Of a stretch of 64,000 bases of DNA, positions 1 through 8,281 are shown piece by piece. The stretch is taken from positions 248,001 through 312,000 of the forward strand of contig NZ_CP108458.1 of the NCBI RefSeq assembly GCF_036242395.1. Reading direction: 5' to 3'. Under the pieces are notes generated by a model, which saw only the letters and a list, made by a program, of their open reading frames with translations, was not told the origin of the DNA and did no database searches. Made by a program: the position numbers and the translations under genes. This DNA comes from Kitasatospora sp. NBC_01266 (GTDB lineage Bacteria; Actinomycetota; Actinomycetes; Streptomycetales; Streptomycetaceae). The first letter of the stretch is position 1. The number at the start of each line of letters is the position of its first letter.

Positions 1-1
1 C

Positions 2-934
2 CTCTGGCCACTGATGGCCGGGGCACGTCTGGTGATGGCACGGCCCGAAGGGCATCGGGACCCCGAGTACCTGGCCGAGGTCATCCGCTCCGAGCAGGTG
101 ACCGTCACCCACTTCGTCCCGTCGATGCTCGCGCTCTACCTCGCCGCCGTCGAACCGCACAGCTGTCCTTCGCTGCGCCAGGTGATCTGCAGCGGCGAGG
201 CCCTGAGCCCGGCCGTCGCCAACCGCTTCACCGCATCGCACGCGGCCGAACTGCACAATCTCTACGGCCCGACCGAGGCCTCGATCGACGTGACGGCGTG
301 GACCTGCCGACGGCCCGAGAACGAAACCTCGGTGCCGATCGGCACGCCCATCAGCGGCGTGCTGACCGCCGTGCGGGACGCGCGGGGCCGGCCGGTGACG
401 GACGGTGGGATCGGCGAGCTCCATCTCGGCGGACCCTGCCTTGCCCGCGGCTACCTGGGCCGGGAGGACCTGACCGGCGCCGCGTTCGTCGAGGACCCCT
501 GCGCGCCCGGTGTGCGGCTGTACCGCACCGGCGACCTGGTACGCCGGGATGCGGAAGGAGTGCTGCGGTACCACGGCCGCCTCGACCACCAGGTGAAGCT
601 CAACGGAGTCCGGATCGAGCTCGGTGAGATCGAGTCGTGCGCCAGTGAGTACGCCGCTGTGGAGAATGCGGCGGCAGTGGTCAGGGAGGGCGCCCCCGGG
701 TCGGTACGACTCGCGTTGTACGTGGCCCCCGAACTCGCTCCGGAGTCGGTTGCCGGACTTCGTGCCCATCTCGCGGGCCGACTGCCCGCGGCCTCGGTGC
801 CGGCGGTCATCGTCCCCCTCGCCGAACTGCCGGTGACGCCGAACGGCAAGTGCGACCGCGCGGCGCTGCCCGATCCGCCGCGCGCGGGCAGTGGCCGGGG
901 CGAGAGCCGGCGTCGGGCGCGGCGCCCGGACTGA
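2..934 (+). CDS. NRPS adenylation domain, C-terminal part (5' end outside window)
   Basis: The reading frame is already open at base 2 (LWPLMAGARLV), so the gene starts upstream of the window. Visible adenylation motifs are A5 (NLYGPTEAS), A6 (GELHLGGPCLARGYLG), A7 (YRTGDLVR), A8 ([20 protein letters not shown]) and A10 (NGKCDR). Aligned by eye to PheA, the visible specificity residues are H278, I299, S301, L322, I330, D331 and K517. This matches a serine-type code, but positions 235, 236 and 239 are lost. The protein stops about 28 residues after A10 in a Gly/Arg-rich tail and has no carrier (T) domain. It is therefore either a stand-alone activating enzyme or a truncated module. It converges on the pseudogene that follows. 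Confidence 0.85.
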   Translation, partial: LWPLMAGARLVMARPEGHRDPEYLAEVIRSEQVTVTHFVPSMLALYLAAVEPHSCPSLRQVICSGEALSPAVANRFTASHAAELHNLYGPTEASIDVTAWTCRRPENETSVPIGTPISGVLTAVRDARGRPVTDGGIGELHLGGPCLARGYLGREDLTGAAFVEDPCAPGVRLYRTGDLVRRDAEGVLRYHGRLDHQVKLNGVRIELGEIESCASEYAAVENAAAVVREGAPGSVRLALYVAPELAPESVAGLRAHLAGRLPAASVPAVIVPLAELPVTPNGKCDRAALPDPPRAGSGRGESRRRARRPD

Positions 935-972
935 GGAGGATCCGAGTCCGGCCGTGAGGCACCGAGCCGTCG

Positions 973-2183
973 TCAGGCGGCCCGTCCGGCATCCTCACGG
1001 ACCGGCGAGTACGCCTGAGGCAGGCCACGACCTCCGACTCGCAGAGAGTCGTAGGCGGCCGCGACCTTGAACAGCCAGGAAACCTCCTCCGCGGGCGTCC
1101 TGGCATCCGGCGGGGGCGGGGGCGTGGCCGGGCCACCGCCTGAATGCCCACTCCCGTGCAGGACGGAGAACAGCCATGCCGCCTCCGCGCGGGCCCGTTC
1201 CGTCTCGCCGCCGGCCGCTCTCTCCGTCGCAGGCCACCCGGCGGCCGAGGGCGCTGTCACGCCCAGATCGCGCAGCACGAGCGAGGCGTCCCGGATCTCG
1301 AAAGCGCGGTGAGCCAGGTCGAGGGACCGGTCGCCGAGGGTCAGGAGGTCGCGGATCCGGCTGATCCGCGGCCCGAATGCCACGGTGGGCTCGGCCTCGA
1401 TCAGGCCGGACCAGAGCGGGTACAGCCGCCACAGCGCGTACTGGTCCCTGGCGTAGCGGGCCAGCGTCCCCACCGGGGGCAGCGCCAGACCCGCGACGAC
1501 GAGCAGGATGGCGATCGCCGGGAGGGCCTCGGAGATGGGATCGAACGTTCCGGGTCCCGGCACCTGGGCCTGGCTTCGCTGCTGGGCGAGGAAGATCACC
1601 CGGTAGACCGTGTAGACGAAGCCCAGGCCGGATCCGCCGGCCAGGCAGAGCACACCGGCTCGCAGCGGGCCCGGCGGAACGCTGCGTCGGTTGGACCAGA
1701 ACAGCTTCGCCGACAGTACGGTCGAGCTGCCGAGGTAGGCGTAGACGATGCCCTCGTACAGCCGCACCGCCGGGTCCCCGAGGTGGGCATCGGTCACGCG
1801 GCTCGCCGGACCGTTCGGATCGTGCTTGAAGCAGAAGACGAACAGCACGGTCAGGCCCAGCGCGGCGGCCACCGCCAGCGCGATCCGCAGCCCGAACGCC
1901 ACTGTGTGCCGCGGCCGTGGACCGCGATCACGTACTCCAAGATGAAGTAGCTCGATGCCAGCCCGGCGACGTGCTTGACGAGGACGGACAGGTCCGGTGA
2001 TCCGGTGCAGATCCGGATGAGGTGCTACACGGCCGACGGCCTGGTCGTGAGCGAGACGGCCATCGCGGTCAGGAACCCCCACAGGAGGCGTGACGGGCGC
2101 GAGCCACTGAGCGCGGCGGGCGCCCGCCAGATCACCAGCGTCCACAGCAAGGCTGGGAGGGTGAACTGGTAGATCGTGTACAT
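973..2183 (-). pseudogene. Broken multi-TM membrane protein (MAB_1171c/DUF6545-like)
   Basis: The natural start is the ATG at 2183 (MYTIYQFTLPALLWTLVIW, a first membrane helix). That frame hits an in-frame TAG at 2027-2025. It is then open again as membrane-like sequence (VAGLASSYFILEYVIAV) until about 1920, where the coding signal moves by one base into the frame that runs to 973. The distal part is clearly coding: several hydrophobic helices (IALAVAAALGLTVLFVFCF, AIAILLVVAGLALPPVG) and a cytoplasmic C-terminal domain (YALWRLYPLWSGLIE) typical of actinobacterial MAB_1171c-type putative transporters. I infer one nonsense and one frameshift lesion, so the gene is probably dead unless these are assembly errors. 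The long C-terminal frame also opens upstream (to 2202), but its first 90 residues look like out-of-frame sequence. Family assignment is from memory. Confidence 0.6.
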
Positions 2184-2326
2184 CAGTCTCCTTGCCGGCC
2201 ACTCAGCCGGCATGTCGGATGGGCAAGGCTGGTCGCCGGGCGGCGCGCGGACCGCGTGCCGGTCGGGCGCCGGGTCGTCCGCCGGCAGCTCAGCGACCAC
2301 GGTGCGGCCGACCGGACGGCCTGCGA

Positions 2327-3526
2327 TCAGTCAGTTCCCGGCCAGGGCACGGCCGTCTCCACCGGCGCGCCGTACTCCACCCCCGGCACGTCCCAGCCGT
2401 ACAGCTCGCGGAACTGGCGGTAGAACCACGTCGGCCCGGCCGGGTCGGCGGCCAGCGCGGTGGCGGGGTCCTCCCACAGCTTGCGGACGCCGTCCTGTGC
2501 CGCTTGCGCCATCTCCCAGTCGTCGAGCCGGATGCGGCCCTCGTCGTCCAGGTTGAGCGGCTGGGCGCCGGTGATCTGCTGCCACAGGTCCACGGCCTGG
2601 TCGGCGGTGGTGCGCCAGCCTTCCGCGCCCAGGACGTTGCGCAGCAGGGAGGTGTAGAGGGCGATGGAGGGGATGGCGGTGGAGGCCTGGGTGACGGCGG
2701 CGCCGGCGACCACGGTGAAGGCCCGGCCCCGTCCGGTCAGCAGGCCGGCGTTGAGGTCGTGTGCGGTGGCCTCCAGGTGTTCCTTGGCGGTGCCGATGGT
2801 GCCGCGCCGGTACACCGGGGCGGTGATGTCGGAGCCGACGTAGGACAGCGCGAGGGTGGTGAAGTCCTCGGCCAGCAGACCGGCGTCGGCCAGGGCGCGG
2901 CACCACAGTGCCCAGTCCTCGCCGCCCATCACCTTCACGGTCGCGGCCTGCTCCTGCTCGTCGGCGGGGGCGAGTTCGACGGTTCCGACGGTGGCGGTGC
3001 CCTCGTCGAAGAGCAGTGACGGGGAGGAGTAGGCCTCGCCGAGCGGCTTGATCACCGAGTGGTGGACCTCCCCCGTGGCCGGGTCGGTGCGGCGCGGGGA
3101 GGCCAGGGAGTAGATCAGGTAGTCCACCGGACCGTACTTCTCGGCCAGCAGCTCCAGCACCCGGGTGCGGGTGGGGTCGGCGTAGGCGTCGGCGTTGACG
3201 AAGGTGAAGTCGGCGCCGGTGTCCTCGAGGAGTTGGGCGGTGGCGGCGGTGCGGTACCAGCCGGCGGTGGCGGTGCGCCGTTCGGTGCCGGCGTTCTCGT
3301 AGGCGACGCCGACGCCGCGGATGCCGTGCCGGCGCAGCCCGGCGAGCAGGATGGACTGGCCGTAGCCGGCGCTGGTGCCCAGCACCAGGGCGACCGGGGC
3401 GCGGCCCGCGGGGCGGGCGGGTTCGATGGACTGCCACAGTCGTTCGACGGTGGTTTCGCATCCGGTGGGGTGGGAGTTGACGATCAGGTAGCCGCGCTGC
3501 TTCGGCGTGATCTGCTGCTTGCTCAC
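2327..3526 (-). CDS. fabV: FabV-type trans-2-enoyl-CoA/ACP reductase (NADH)
   Basis: 399 aa, normal length for FabV. It reduces trans-2-enoyl thioesters with NADH in fatty-acid synthesis or reversal. The N-terminal nucleotide-binding stretch contains GTSAGYGQS. The FabV active-site spacing Tyr-x8-Lys is present as YRRGTIGTAK around residues 235-245 (FabI has Tyr-x6-Lys). The conserved segments YSLASPRRTDP and TWFYRQFRELYGWDVPGV are also present. The start is GTG, whose GTGA overlaps the stop of the upstream 62-aa gene, so translation is probably coupled. It is the last gene of a three-gene leftward operon. FabV enzymes tolerate triclosan in other bacteria, so a role as a resistant isozyme is possible but not shown. 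Confidence 0.93.
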   Translation of the reverse strand: MSKQQITPKQRGYLIVNSHPTGCETTVERLWQSIEPARPAGRAPVALVLGTSAGYGQSILLAGLRRHGIRGVGVAYENAGTERRTATAGWYRTAATAQLLEDTGADFTFVNADAYADPTRTRVLELLAEKYGPVDYLIYSLASPRRTDPATGEVHHSVIKPLGEAYSSPSLLFDEGTATVGTVELAPADEQEQAATVKVMGGEDWALWCRALADAGLLAEDFTTLALSYVGSDITAPVYRRGTIGTAKEHLEATAHDLNAGLLTGRGRAFTVVAGAAVTQASTAIPSIALYTSLLRNVLGAEGWRTTADQAVDLWQQITGAQPLNLDDEGRIRLDDWEMAQAAQDGVRKLWEDPATALAADPAGPTWFYRQFRELYGWDVPGVEYGAPVETAVPWPGTD

Positions 3527-3711
3527 TCGGTGGTGCCCTCTCCGGTGGGGTGGCCGAGCCGGGCGAGGAGCTGGTGCGGGCCGGCGGTGGTGTTCAGGTG
3601 GCCGGCTTCCTCGTCCGGGATGCCGTATTCCGGGAGCGTATCGGCGCCGGTGGCCGCCGCCTGTGCCAGAGGGTTACGGAGGATGCCCGTCGTGCTTGTA
3701 GGAGTTGTCAT
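3523..3711 (-). CDS. Small 62-aa hypothetical protein coupled to fabV
   Basis: ATG at 3711 preceded by GAAGGG at a somewhat long spacing; the stop overlaps the fabV GTG start by four bases. The peptide begins MTTPTSTTGILRNPLAQAA, is hydrophilic, has no Cys, and has an acidic middle (LPEYGIPDEEAGHL) and a Gly/Thr-rich tail. I do not recognise the family. Its size and position between a methyltransferase and fabV would fit a small accessory protein or a modified-peptide precursor, but nothing in the sequence decides this. The frame stays open further upstream, antisense-like over the methyltransferase, so the start rests on the ATG and its ribosome site. Confidence 0.55.
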   Translation of the reverse strand: MTTPTSTTGILRNPLAQAAATGADTLPEYGIPDEEAGHLNTTAGPHQLLARLGHPTGEGTTE

Positions 3712-3818
3712 TGCCGCGGGTGCCCTTCGTCGGCTATCCGACCGGAGCCGGCCCGGGCTCCGGTGGACGCGCACACCGCCCGGCAGAGCCCGAGGCCGGT
3801 GGCGAGGAGCCGCAAGCA

Positions 3819-4577
3819 TCAGCGCAGTTCGAGGGTGAGCAGCGGCTCGGCGAACACGGGCGCCGGTGCGTCGGGGCCCGCGGCAACGGCCTCCTCCAGT
3901 CGGCGGAAGCCGACCTCCAGTTCCTCGGGGCTGAGCTGCGCGAAGAACGAGAGGGTGCGCAGGCGCAGGCGTTCGAGCATGTCGCCGAGGGTGCCCGCGG
4001 ACGGCTCGGTGACCGTGCCGAAGTCGGCGACGCGCCAGCCGACCGACGTGAACGTCTCGATGACCTCGTGCAGCGGCTGGAATATCGAGGCGTCCGCCTC
4101 GTAACCGCGGGGGAAGTACTCCAGCCACCACGGCCGGGGGTGGTGGTCGCTGAAGTTCGCGCGCAGCAGCAGCCGCCCGCCGGGCCTGAGCACCCTGGCC
4201 AGTTCCCGGGCCGCCCGGGGCTTGTCCTGGACGTGGTGCCAGGACAGGAACATCAGAGCGTAGTCGGCGCTGCCGGACGGCACCGGCATGTCCTCGGCGG
4301 AGCCTGCCAGGTACCGCACCTCGGGATGCTGGGACTGCGCCTGCGCGACCTCGCGCATGCGCACCGACGGCTCGACGCCGGTGACCGGCCCGAACGCCCG
4401 TGCCAGCGCGGGGGTGAACCTGCCGGTCCCCGAGCCGACGTCCAGTCCCACCAGCGGGCGCCGCTCGGGCAGCACCGCTTCGAAGGCGCTGATCCAGGTC
4501 TGCTGCTGCCGCTGGCTGACCGCGCGGCCGCGCGCGTAGTCCTGGTACTGCTCGGTGTCGTAGTCGATCGACCTCAT
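3819..4577 (-). CDS. Class I SAM-dependent methyltransferase
   Basis: 252 aa. SAM-binding motif I is LDVGSGTGRFTPAL, followed by an acidic residue after the second strand (VTGVEPSVRM) and the post-III stretch VLRPGGRLLLRANF. It matches the UbiE/Methyltransf_11 group; the methyl acceptor cannot be told from sequence. I chose the ATG at 4577 because GGGGAGG lies just upstream. The frame opens earlier, at 4628, inside the palindromic operator region, and that start lacks a ribosome site. It is the first gene of the leftward operon with the 62-aa protein and fabV. Confidence 0.85.
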   Translation of the reverse strand: MRSIDYDTEQYQDYARGRAVSQRQQQTWISAFEAVLPERRPLVGLDVGSGTGRFTPALARAFGPVTGVEPSVRMREVAQAQSQHPEVRYLAGSAEDMPVPSGSADYALMFLSWHHVQDKPRAARELARVLRPGGRLLLRANFSDHHPRPWWLEYFPRGYEADASIFQPLHEVIETFTSVGWRVADFGTVTEPSAGTLGDMLERLRLRTLSFFAQLSPEELEVGFRRLEEAVAAGPDAPAPVFAEPLLTLELR

Positions 4578-4613
4578 CGAACCTCCCCTGTCGGCCGGGC
4601 GGCCGCAAGTGCC

Positions 4614-4644
4614 GTCCCGATATATCAACTCGATACATCGGGAC
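4614..4644. promoter_or_regulatory. 31-bp near-perfect palindrome, probable repressor operator
   Basis: Arms GTCCCGAT...ATCGGGAC enclose TATC...GATA around the centre at 4629, with only a few mismatched pairs. A further partial copy (ACGATATATGTC) follows at 4643-4654. It sits 37 bases upstream of the methyltransferase start in an AT-rich patch that could hold a leftward promoter. The symmetry resembles TetR-family operators. No TetR gene is adjacent; the nearest regulator is the GlxA-type gene just upstream. Confidence 0.6.
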
Positions 4645-4745
4645 GATATATGTCACCGCATCACCCCACAAGATGCCTGTGCGAACAGAGCTTCACCGAC
4701 GACCCGCGCGACACAACCGCGGTCGTACCCGCCCGGTTTCCGCCG

Positions 4746-5723
4746 CTACAGCGTCGGCCGGCTCGCCGACGGCACGGACGGGTACCGGCCCGGCCGGAAG
4801 GTGCGGCGGTAGGTGTCCGGCGGCACGCCGACCGTGCGGTTGAAGTGCCGGCGCAGCGTTGTGGCGGTTCCCATGCCGGTGGCCGCCGCGATGGCGTCGA
4901 TGCTGTCGGTGGTGGTCTCCAGCAACTCCTGGGCGTGGCGGATCCGTTGGGTCAGCAGCCACTGCAGCGGGGTGGTGCCGGTCACCGACCTGAAGTGGCG
5001 GCCCAGGTTGCGCGAGCTCATGCCCGCCTGGCGGGCCAGGTCCTCCACGGTCAGCGGACGGTCCAGTCGCTCGATCACCCAGGGGAACAGGTCGGCGAGC
5101 GGGTGGCTGTCCGGGGCGGGCACCGGGGTGGTCACGAACTGGGCCTGGCCGCCGTCCCGGTGCGGCGGCACGACCAGGCGGCGGGCGAGCGTGTTGGCGA
5201 CCGACGAGCCGTGGTCGAGGCGGACGAGGTGCAGGCACAGGTCCATGGCGGCGGCTTTGCCGGCGGAGGTGAGCACGCTGCCGTTGTCCACGTAGAGGAC
5301 GTCCGGATCGACCGTCACCTGGGGGTAGCGGGCCGCCAGGACGCGGGTGTGCGCCCAGTGCGTGGTCGCGCGCCGCCCGTCCAGCAGACCGGCGGCGGCC
5401 AGCACGAACGCGCCCGTGCAGAGCGAGGCCACGCGGGCGCCGGCCTCGTGGGCCGCGCGAACCGCCTCGACCAGGTCGCCGGGCGGATCCACGTCGACGT
5501 CGGCCCAGCCCGGGACGATCACCGTTTCGGCGCGCGGGAGTTGGTCGAGTCCGTGGTCGGGCTCCAGCCGGAACCGGCCGACCCGCACGGCACCCGGTCC
5601 GCAGACGGCCAGGCGGTACCAGGGGTCCGCCACGCTGGTCAGGTCAGCGCCGAAGACCTCGAGAGCCAAGGCCAGTTCGAAATGCAGCATCCCGTCGGTG
5701 ACGGCCAGTGCGACAGTGTCCAT
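4746..5723 (-). CDS. GlxA-family transcriptional regulator (DJ-1/PfpI-like + AraC HTH)
   Basis: 325 aa. The N-terminal DJ-1/PfpI-like sensor domain (residues about 1-190) contains the nucleophile-elbow-like SLCTGAFVLAAAGLLDG. The C-terminal AraC-type DNA-binding domain (about 215-315) has two helix-turn-helix units, LTVEDLARQAGMSSRNLGRHF and the IAAATGMGTATTLRRHFNR segment. It is divergent from the saccharopine-dehydrogenase-like gene at 5836, and the 112-bp gap holds direct and inverted repeats, so that gene is its likeliest target. The ligand is unknown. Confidence 0.92.
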   Translation of the reverse strand: MDTVALAVTDGMLHFELALALEVFGADLTSVADPWYRLAVCGPGAVRVGRFRLEPDHGLDQLPRAETVIVPGWADVDVDPPGDLVEAVRAAHEAGARVASLCTGAFVLAAAGLLDGRRATTHWAHTRVLAARYPQVTVDPDVLYVDNGSVLTSAGKAAAMDLCLHLVRLDHGSSVANTLARRLVVPPHRDGGQAQFVTTPVPAPDSHPLADLFPWVIERLDRPLTVEDLARQAGMSSRNLGRHFRSVTGTTPLQWLLTQRIRHAQELLETTTDSIDAIAAATGMGTATTLRRHFNRTVGVPPDTYRRTFRPGRYPSVPSASRPTL

Positions 5724-5786
5724 GTCCGGAATTGTACGGGCGATGGCGTTCCGGACACTAGCGGCAGGGTGCCCTCCCCCGGCAAG

Positions 5787-5814
5787 ATGATCACAACAGA
5801 TCGCAACAGATCAT
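5787..5814. promoter_or_regulatory. Candidate operator: paired CAACAGATC repeats inside ATGATC/GATCAT ends
   Basis: Two direct copies of CAACAGATC begin at 5794 and 5804, ten bases apart (one helical turn). They are flanked by the inverted ends ATGATC (5787-5792) and GATCAT (5809-5814). Direct repeats one turn apart suit AraC-type proteins. The site lies just upstream of the 5836 start and between the two divergent genes. Confidence 0.45.
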
Positions 5815-5835
5815 TTCGAGTACGGGGGAGAACCC

Positions 5836-6864
5836 ATGGGATCGGGACTCACAGTGGCGGTGTTCGGCGCGTACGGGCACACCGGGCGCTTCGTGGTGGC
5901 GCAGTTGCGGGATCGCGGGTTCGTCCCGCTCCTCTCCGGCCGCGACGCCGAGAAGCTGCGCGTACTCGCGTCCGAGACCGGATTCGACGCCCGCCCGGCG
6001 TCGGTCGATGACCCGGCCTCGCTCGACCGCGCACTGGCCGGTGCGGCGGCCGTGATCAACTGTGCCGGGCCCTTCGCCACGACGGCCGCCCCCGTGATCG
6101 AGGCGGCGCTGCGCGCCGGGATCCCGTACCTGGACGTGGCGGCCGAGATCGAGGCCAACGCCGACACGTTCACGCACTTCGGCGACCGCGCCCGCGCCGC
6201 CGGAGCAGTGGTCGTCCCGGCGATGGCCTTCTACGGCGGCCTCGGGGACCTGCTGGCCACCGCCGCGATGGGCGACTGGACGGCGGCCGACGAGGCGCAC
6301 ATCGCGTACGGGCTGAACAGCTGGCACCCCACCGCCGGAACGCGTACGGCCGGCGCGGTCTCCCGGCAGCGGCGGGGCGGCGGACGCGTCGTGTACACGA
6401 ACGGGCGGCTGGAGCGCCGCCATGACGACCCGCCGACCCTCGAGTGGGCCTTCCCCGACCCGATGGGCCCCCGGGCCGTCATCGGGGAGTTCACGATGGC
6501 CGACGTCGTCACCGTCCCCAGCCACCTGTCCATCCCCGAAGTCCGCACCTACATGACGGTCGAGGCGGCCAGGCAGGTGTCGGCCCCGGACACGCCGACC
6601 CCAGCCGCGGTCGACGAGCACGGGCGGTCCGCGCAGACCTTCGTCGTCGACGTCGTCGTGCGCTCCGGCGACACCGAACGGCGTGCTGTGGCAAGGGGCC
6701 AGGACATCTACGCCGTCACCGCGCCACTCGTGGTGGAAGCGGTGGACCGCATCCTCACGGGACGGACCAGGACGGTCGGCGTCGCCTCCGCGGGCGAGAT
6801 CTTCGACGCGCCCGACTTCATCCGCGCGCTGTCCTCGCACATCTCCCTGGAACTGCTTCCCTAG
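5836..6864 (+). CDS. Saccharopine dehydrogenase-like NAD(P)-binding protein
   Basis: 342 aa. The N-terminal Rossmann fold begins VAVFGAYGHTGRFVVAQL (GxxGxxG), followed by LLSGRDAEKL and the strand AAVINCAGPFATTAAPVIEAAL, as in the trans-acting saccharopine dehydrogenase/enoyl reductase group. The substrate is not predictable. The start is supported by GGGGGAG upstream of the ATG. It is transcribed away from the GlxA-type regulator, which probably controls it. Confidence 0.85.
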   Translation: MGSGLTVAVFGAYGHTGRFVVAQLRDRGFVPLLSGRDAEKLRVLASETGFDARPASVDDPASLDRALAGAAAVINCAGPFATTAAPVIEAALRAGIPYLDVAAEIEANADTFTHFGDRARAAGAVVVPAMAFYGGLGDLLATAAMGDWTAADEAHIAYGLNSWHPTAGTRTAGAVSRQRRGGGRVVYTNGRLERRHDDPPTLEWAFPDPMGPRAVIGEFTMADVVTVPSHLSIPEVRTYMTVEAARQVSAPDTPTPAAVDEHGRSAQTFVVDVVVRSGDTERRAVARGQDIYAVTAPLVVEAVDRILTGRTRTVGVASAGEIFDAPDFIRALSSHISLELLP

Positions 6865-6918
6865 CGGGTCCGACACGGGGAAGCGCTCGCCGGTCCCGGG
6901 CGGAGTGAGCGGCGGTAC

Positions 6919-7344
6919 TCAACGACCGCCGCTCACCGCCGCGATGGCGTCGATCGAGATGCGCCGGCCACCGGCCAGCCCGACCAGGGCCGCCGAACGT
7001 GCGGGCGGGTCCGCCGGGAACACCTCGGCGTAGGCCTGGTTGATGGCGGGCAGGTGGTCGAGGTCGGTGTAGAAGAGCGTCGTCCTGGCCAGGCTCCGCA
7101 GCGTTGTCCCCGCTGCCGTCAGGACGCGCTCCAGGTTGCGCAGCGCCTGCCGGCACTCCGCCCCCACGCCGCCCGGCGGAACGGCGCCGGTCGCGGGGTC
7201 GATGCCGGTCTGCGCGGAGACGAAGAGCAGGTCACCCACGCGCACCGCGGGTGAGTACGGGCCCTGCACCGGCAGGTCGGGGCCGGTGACGATCTCGCGG
7301 GACATGATGGCTCGGCCGCTCTCGCCGGTCTGAAGTTCCGTCAT
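6919..7344 (-). CDS. RidA family (YjgF/YER057c/UK114) protein
   Basis: RidA proteins hydrolyse reactive enamine/imine intermediates released by PLP enzymes. The fold signatures are GPYSPAVRVGDLLFVSAQTGID, an internal Arg-containing stretch NLERVLTAAGTTLRSLARTTLFYTD, and FPADPPARSAALVGLA near the C-terminus. 141 aa from the ATG at 7344. An internal ATG at 7305 (MSREIVTG) would give 128 aa, closer to the usual family length, and neither start has a convincing ribosome site. It lies 12 bases after the polysaccharide deacetylase stop, so the two are probably co-transcribed. Confidence 0.88.
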   Translation of the reverse strand: MTELQTGESGRAIMSREIVTGPDLPVQGPYSPAVRVGDLLFVSAQTGIDPATGAVPPGGVGAECRQALRNLERVLTAAGTTLRSLARTTLFYTDLDHLPAINQAYAEVFPADPPARSAALVGLAGGRRISIDAIAAVSGGR

Positions 7345-7356
7345 ACGCAGATCAAA

Positions 7357-8151
7357 TCACTCCGACACCGCCCGCTTCCGCGCGGTCGGGCGAGCGGTCG
7401 CCAGCGGTGGATGGGCGTCGGGCGTGGTGAACGTGTAGCCGGCGTCGATCAGCTGCGGCAGGTAGCGGCTCAGCGCGTCCACGGTCTGGGAGCGGTCGCC
7501 GCCGCTGCCGGGGGCGGGGTTGTCGTCGCCGCCCTCGGTGCCGTCGTGGTCCAGCACGATGGCGCCGGTGGCGGCACCGGCGAGGACGCGGGCGGTGATG
7601 GTGTCGGCGCCGGGGTTGGCCCAGTCGGTGGGGTCCACCGACCAGGAGATCGGGCGCAGGGCGAGGTCGGCGCAGACGGCCAGGGCGGTGTCGGTGAAGT
7701 CGCCGTAAGGGGCGCGGAAGAGCACCGGCGTGTGCCCGCTGGTCTGGGTGACGGCGTCCTGGGTGCGCTGGATCTGGTCGCGGACATCGGCGGCGGACAG
7801 GTCGCCGAGGTGGGGGTGGGACCAGCTGTGGTTGCCCAGCACGTGCCCCTCCGCGACGATCCTGCGCACGACGTCCGGGTAGCGCGCGATGTTGTCGCCG
7901 CACACGAAGAACGTCGCGTGGACGCCGTGGTCGCGCAGGATGTCGAGCACCTGCGGTGTGTACTGCGGGCTGGGGCCGTCGTCGAAGGTGAGGGCCATCA
8001 CCATCGGGCCGGCGTTGACCTTGGTCTCGGGCATCGGGACCGACCGGTCCCGCGCGGCGGCCGACTGCGACGAGGCGCCGACGGCGAGCAGCGCGCCGGC
8101 GCCCACCGCGAGGAAGCGGCGGCGCGGTAGCGAACGGTGAGTCTGTGGCAT
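7357..8151 (-). CDS. Secreted polysaccharide deacetylase (NodB domain, CE4)
   Basis: 264 aa. The twin-arginine-like signal RRRFLAVGAGALLAVGASS ends near residue 33. CE4 motifs are complete: motif 1 TFDDGPS (catalytic Asp, metal Asp), motif 2 HSWSHPH (metal His pair), motif 3 RAPYGDF, motif 4 DPTDWANPG and motif 5 VLDHDG. It should remove N-acetyl groups from chitin-like or peptidoglycan glycans outside the membrane. RidA follows at once in the same direction. Confidence 0.92.
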   Translation of the reverse strand: MPQTHRSLPRRRFLAVGAGALLAVGASSQSAAARDRSVPMPETKVNAGPMVMALTFDDGPSPQYTPQVLDILRDHGVHATFFVCGDNIARYPDVVRRIVAEGHVLGNHSWSHPHLGDLSAADVRDQIQRTQDAVTQTSGHTPVLFRAPYGDFTDTALAVCADLALRPISWSVDPTDWANPGADTITARVLAGAATGAIVLDHDGTEGGDDNPAPGSGGDRSQTVDALSRYLPQLIDAGYTFTTPDAHPPLATARPTARKRAVSE

Positions 8152-8216
8152 CCGACCATTCTGTGCCGCGACGGCCGAACCCGGTGATCAGCCGCGCCCG
8201 TGCTGCTCCGTGCGGG

Positions 8217-8244
8217 GCAGAAAGCAGAAAGCAGAAAGCAGAAA
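8217..8244. repeat. 7-bp tandem repeat (GCAGAAA x4)
   Basis: Four perfect head-to-tail copies of GCAGAAA lie in the short gap between the deacetylase start and the end of the YrhK-like gene. This purine-rich tract stands out in GC-rich surroundings. It is probably a slippage-prone microsatellite; no function is visible. Confidence 0.9.
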
Positions 8245-8281
8245 GGCGACGGTCCGGCAGAGCCCGTCGGCCGTCTCCTGG

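Noticed and set aside
2331..3461. Second minus-strand frame inside fabV
   Set aside because: Arg/Pro/His-rich shadow of fabV, which has complete family motifs in its own frame.
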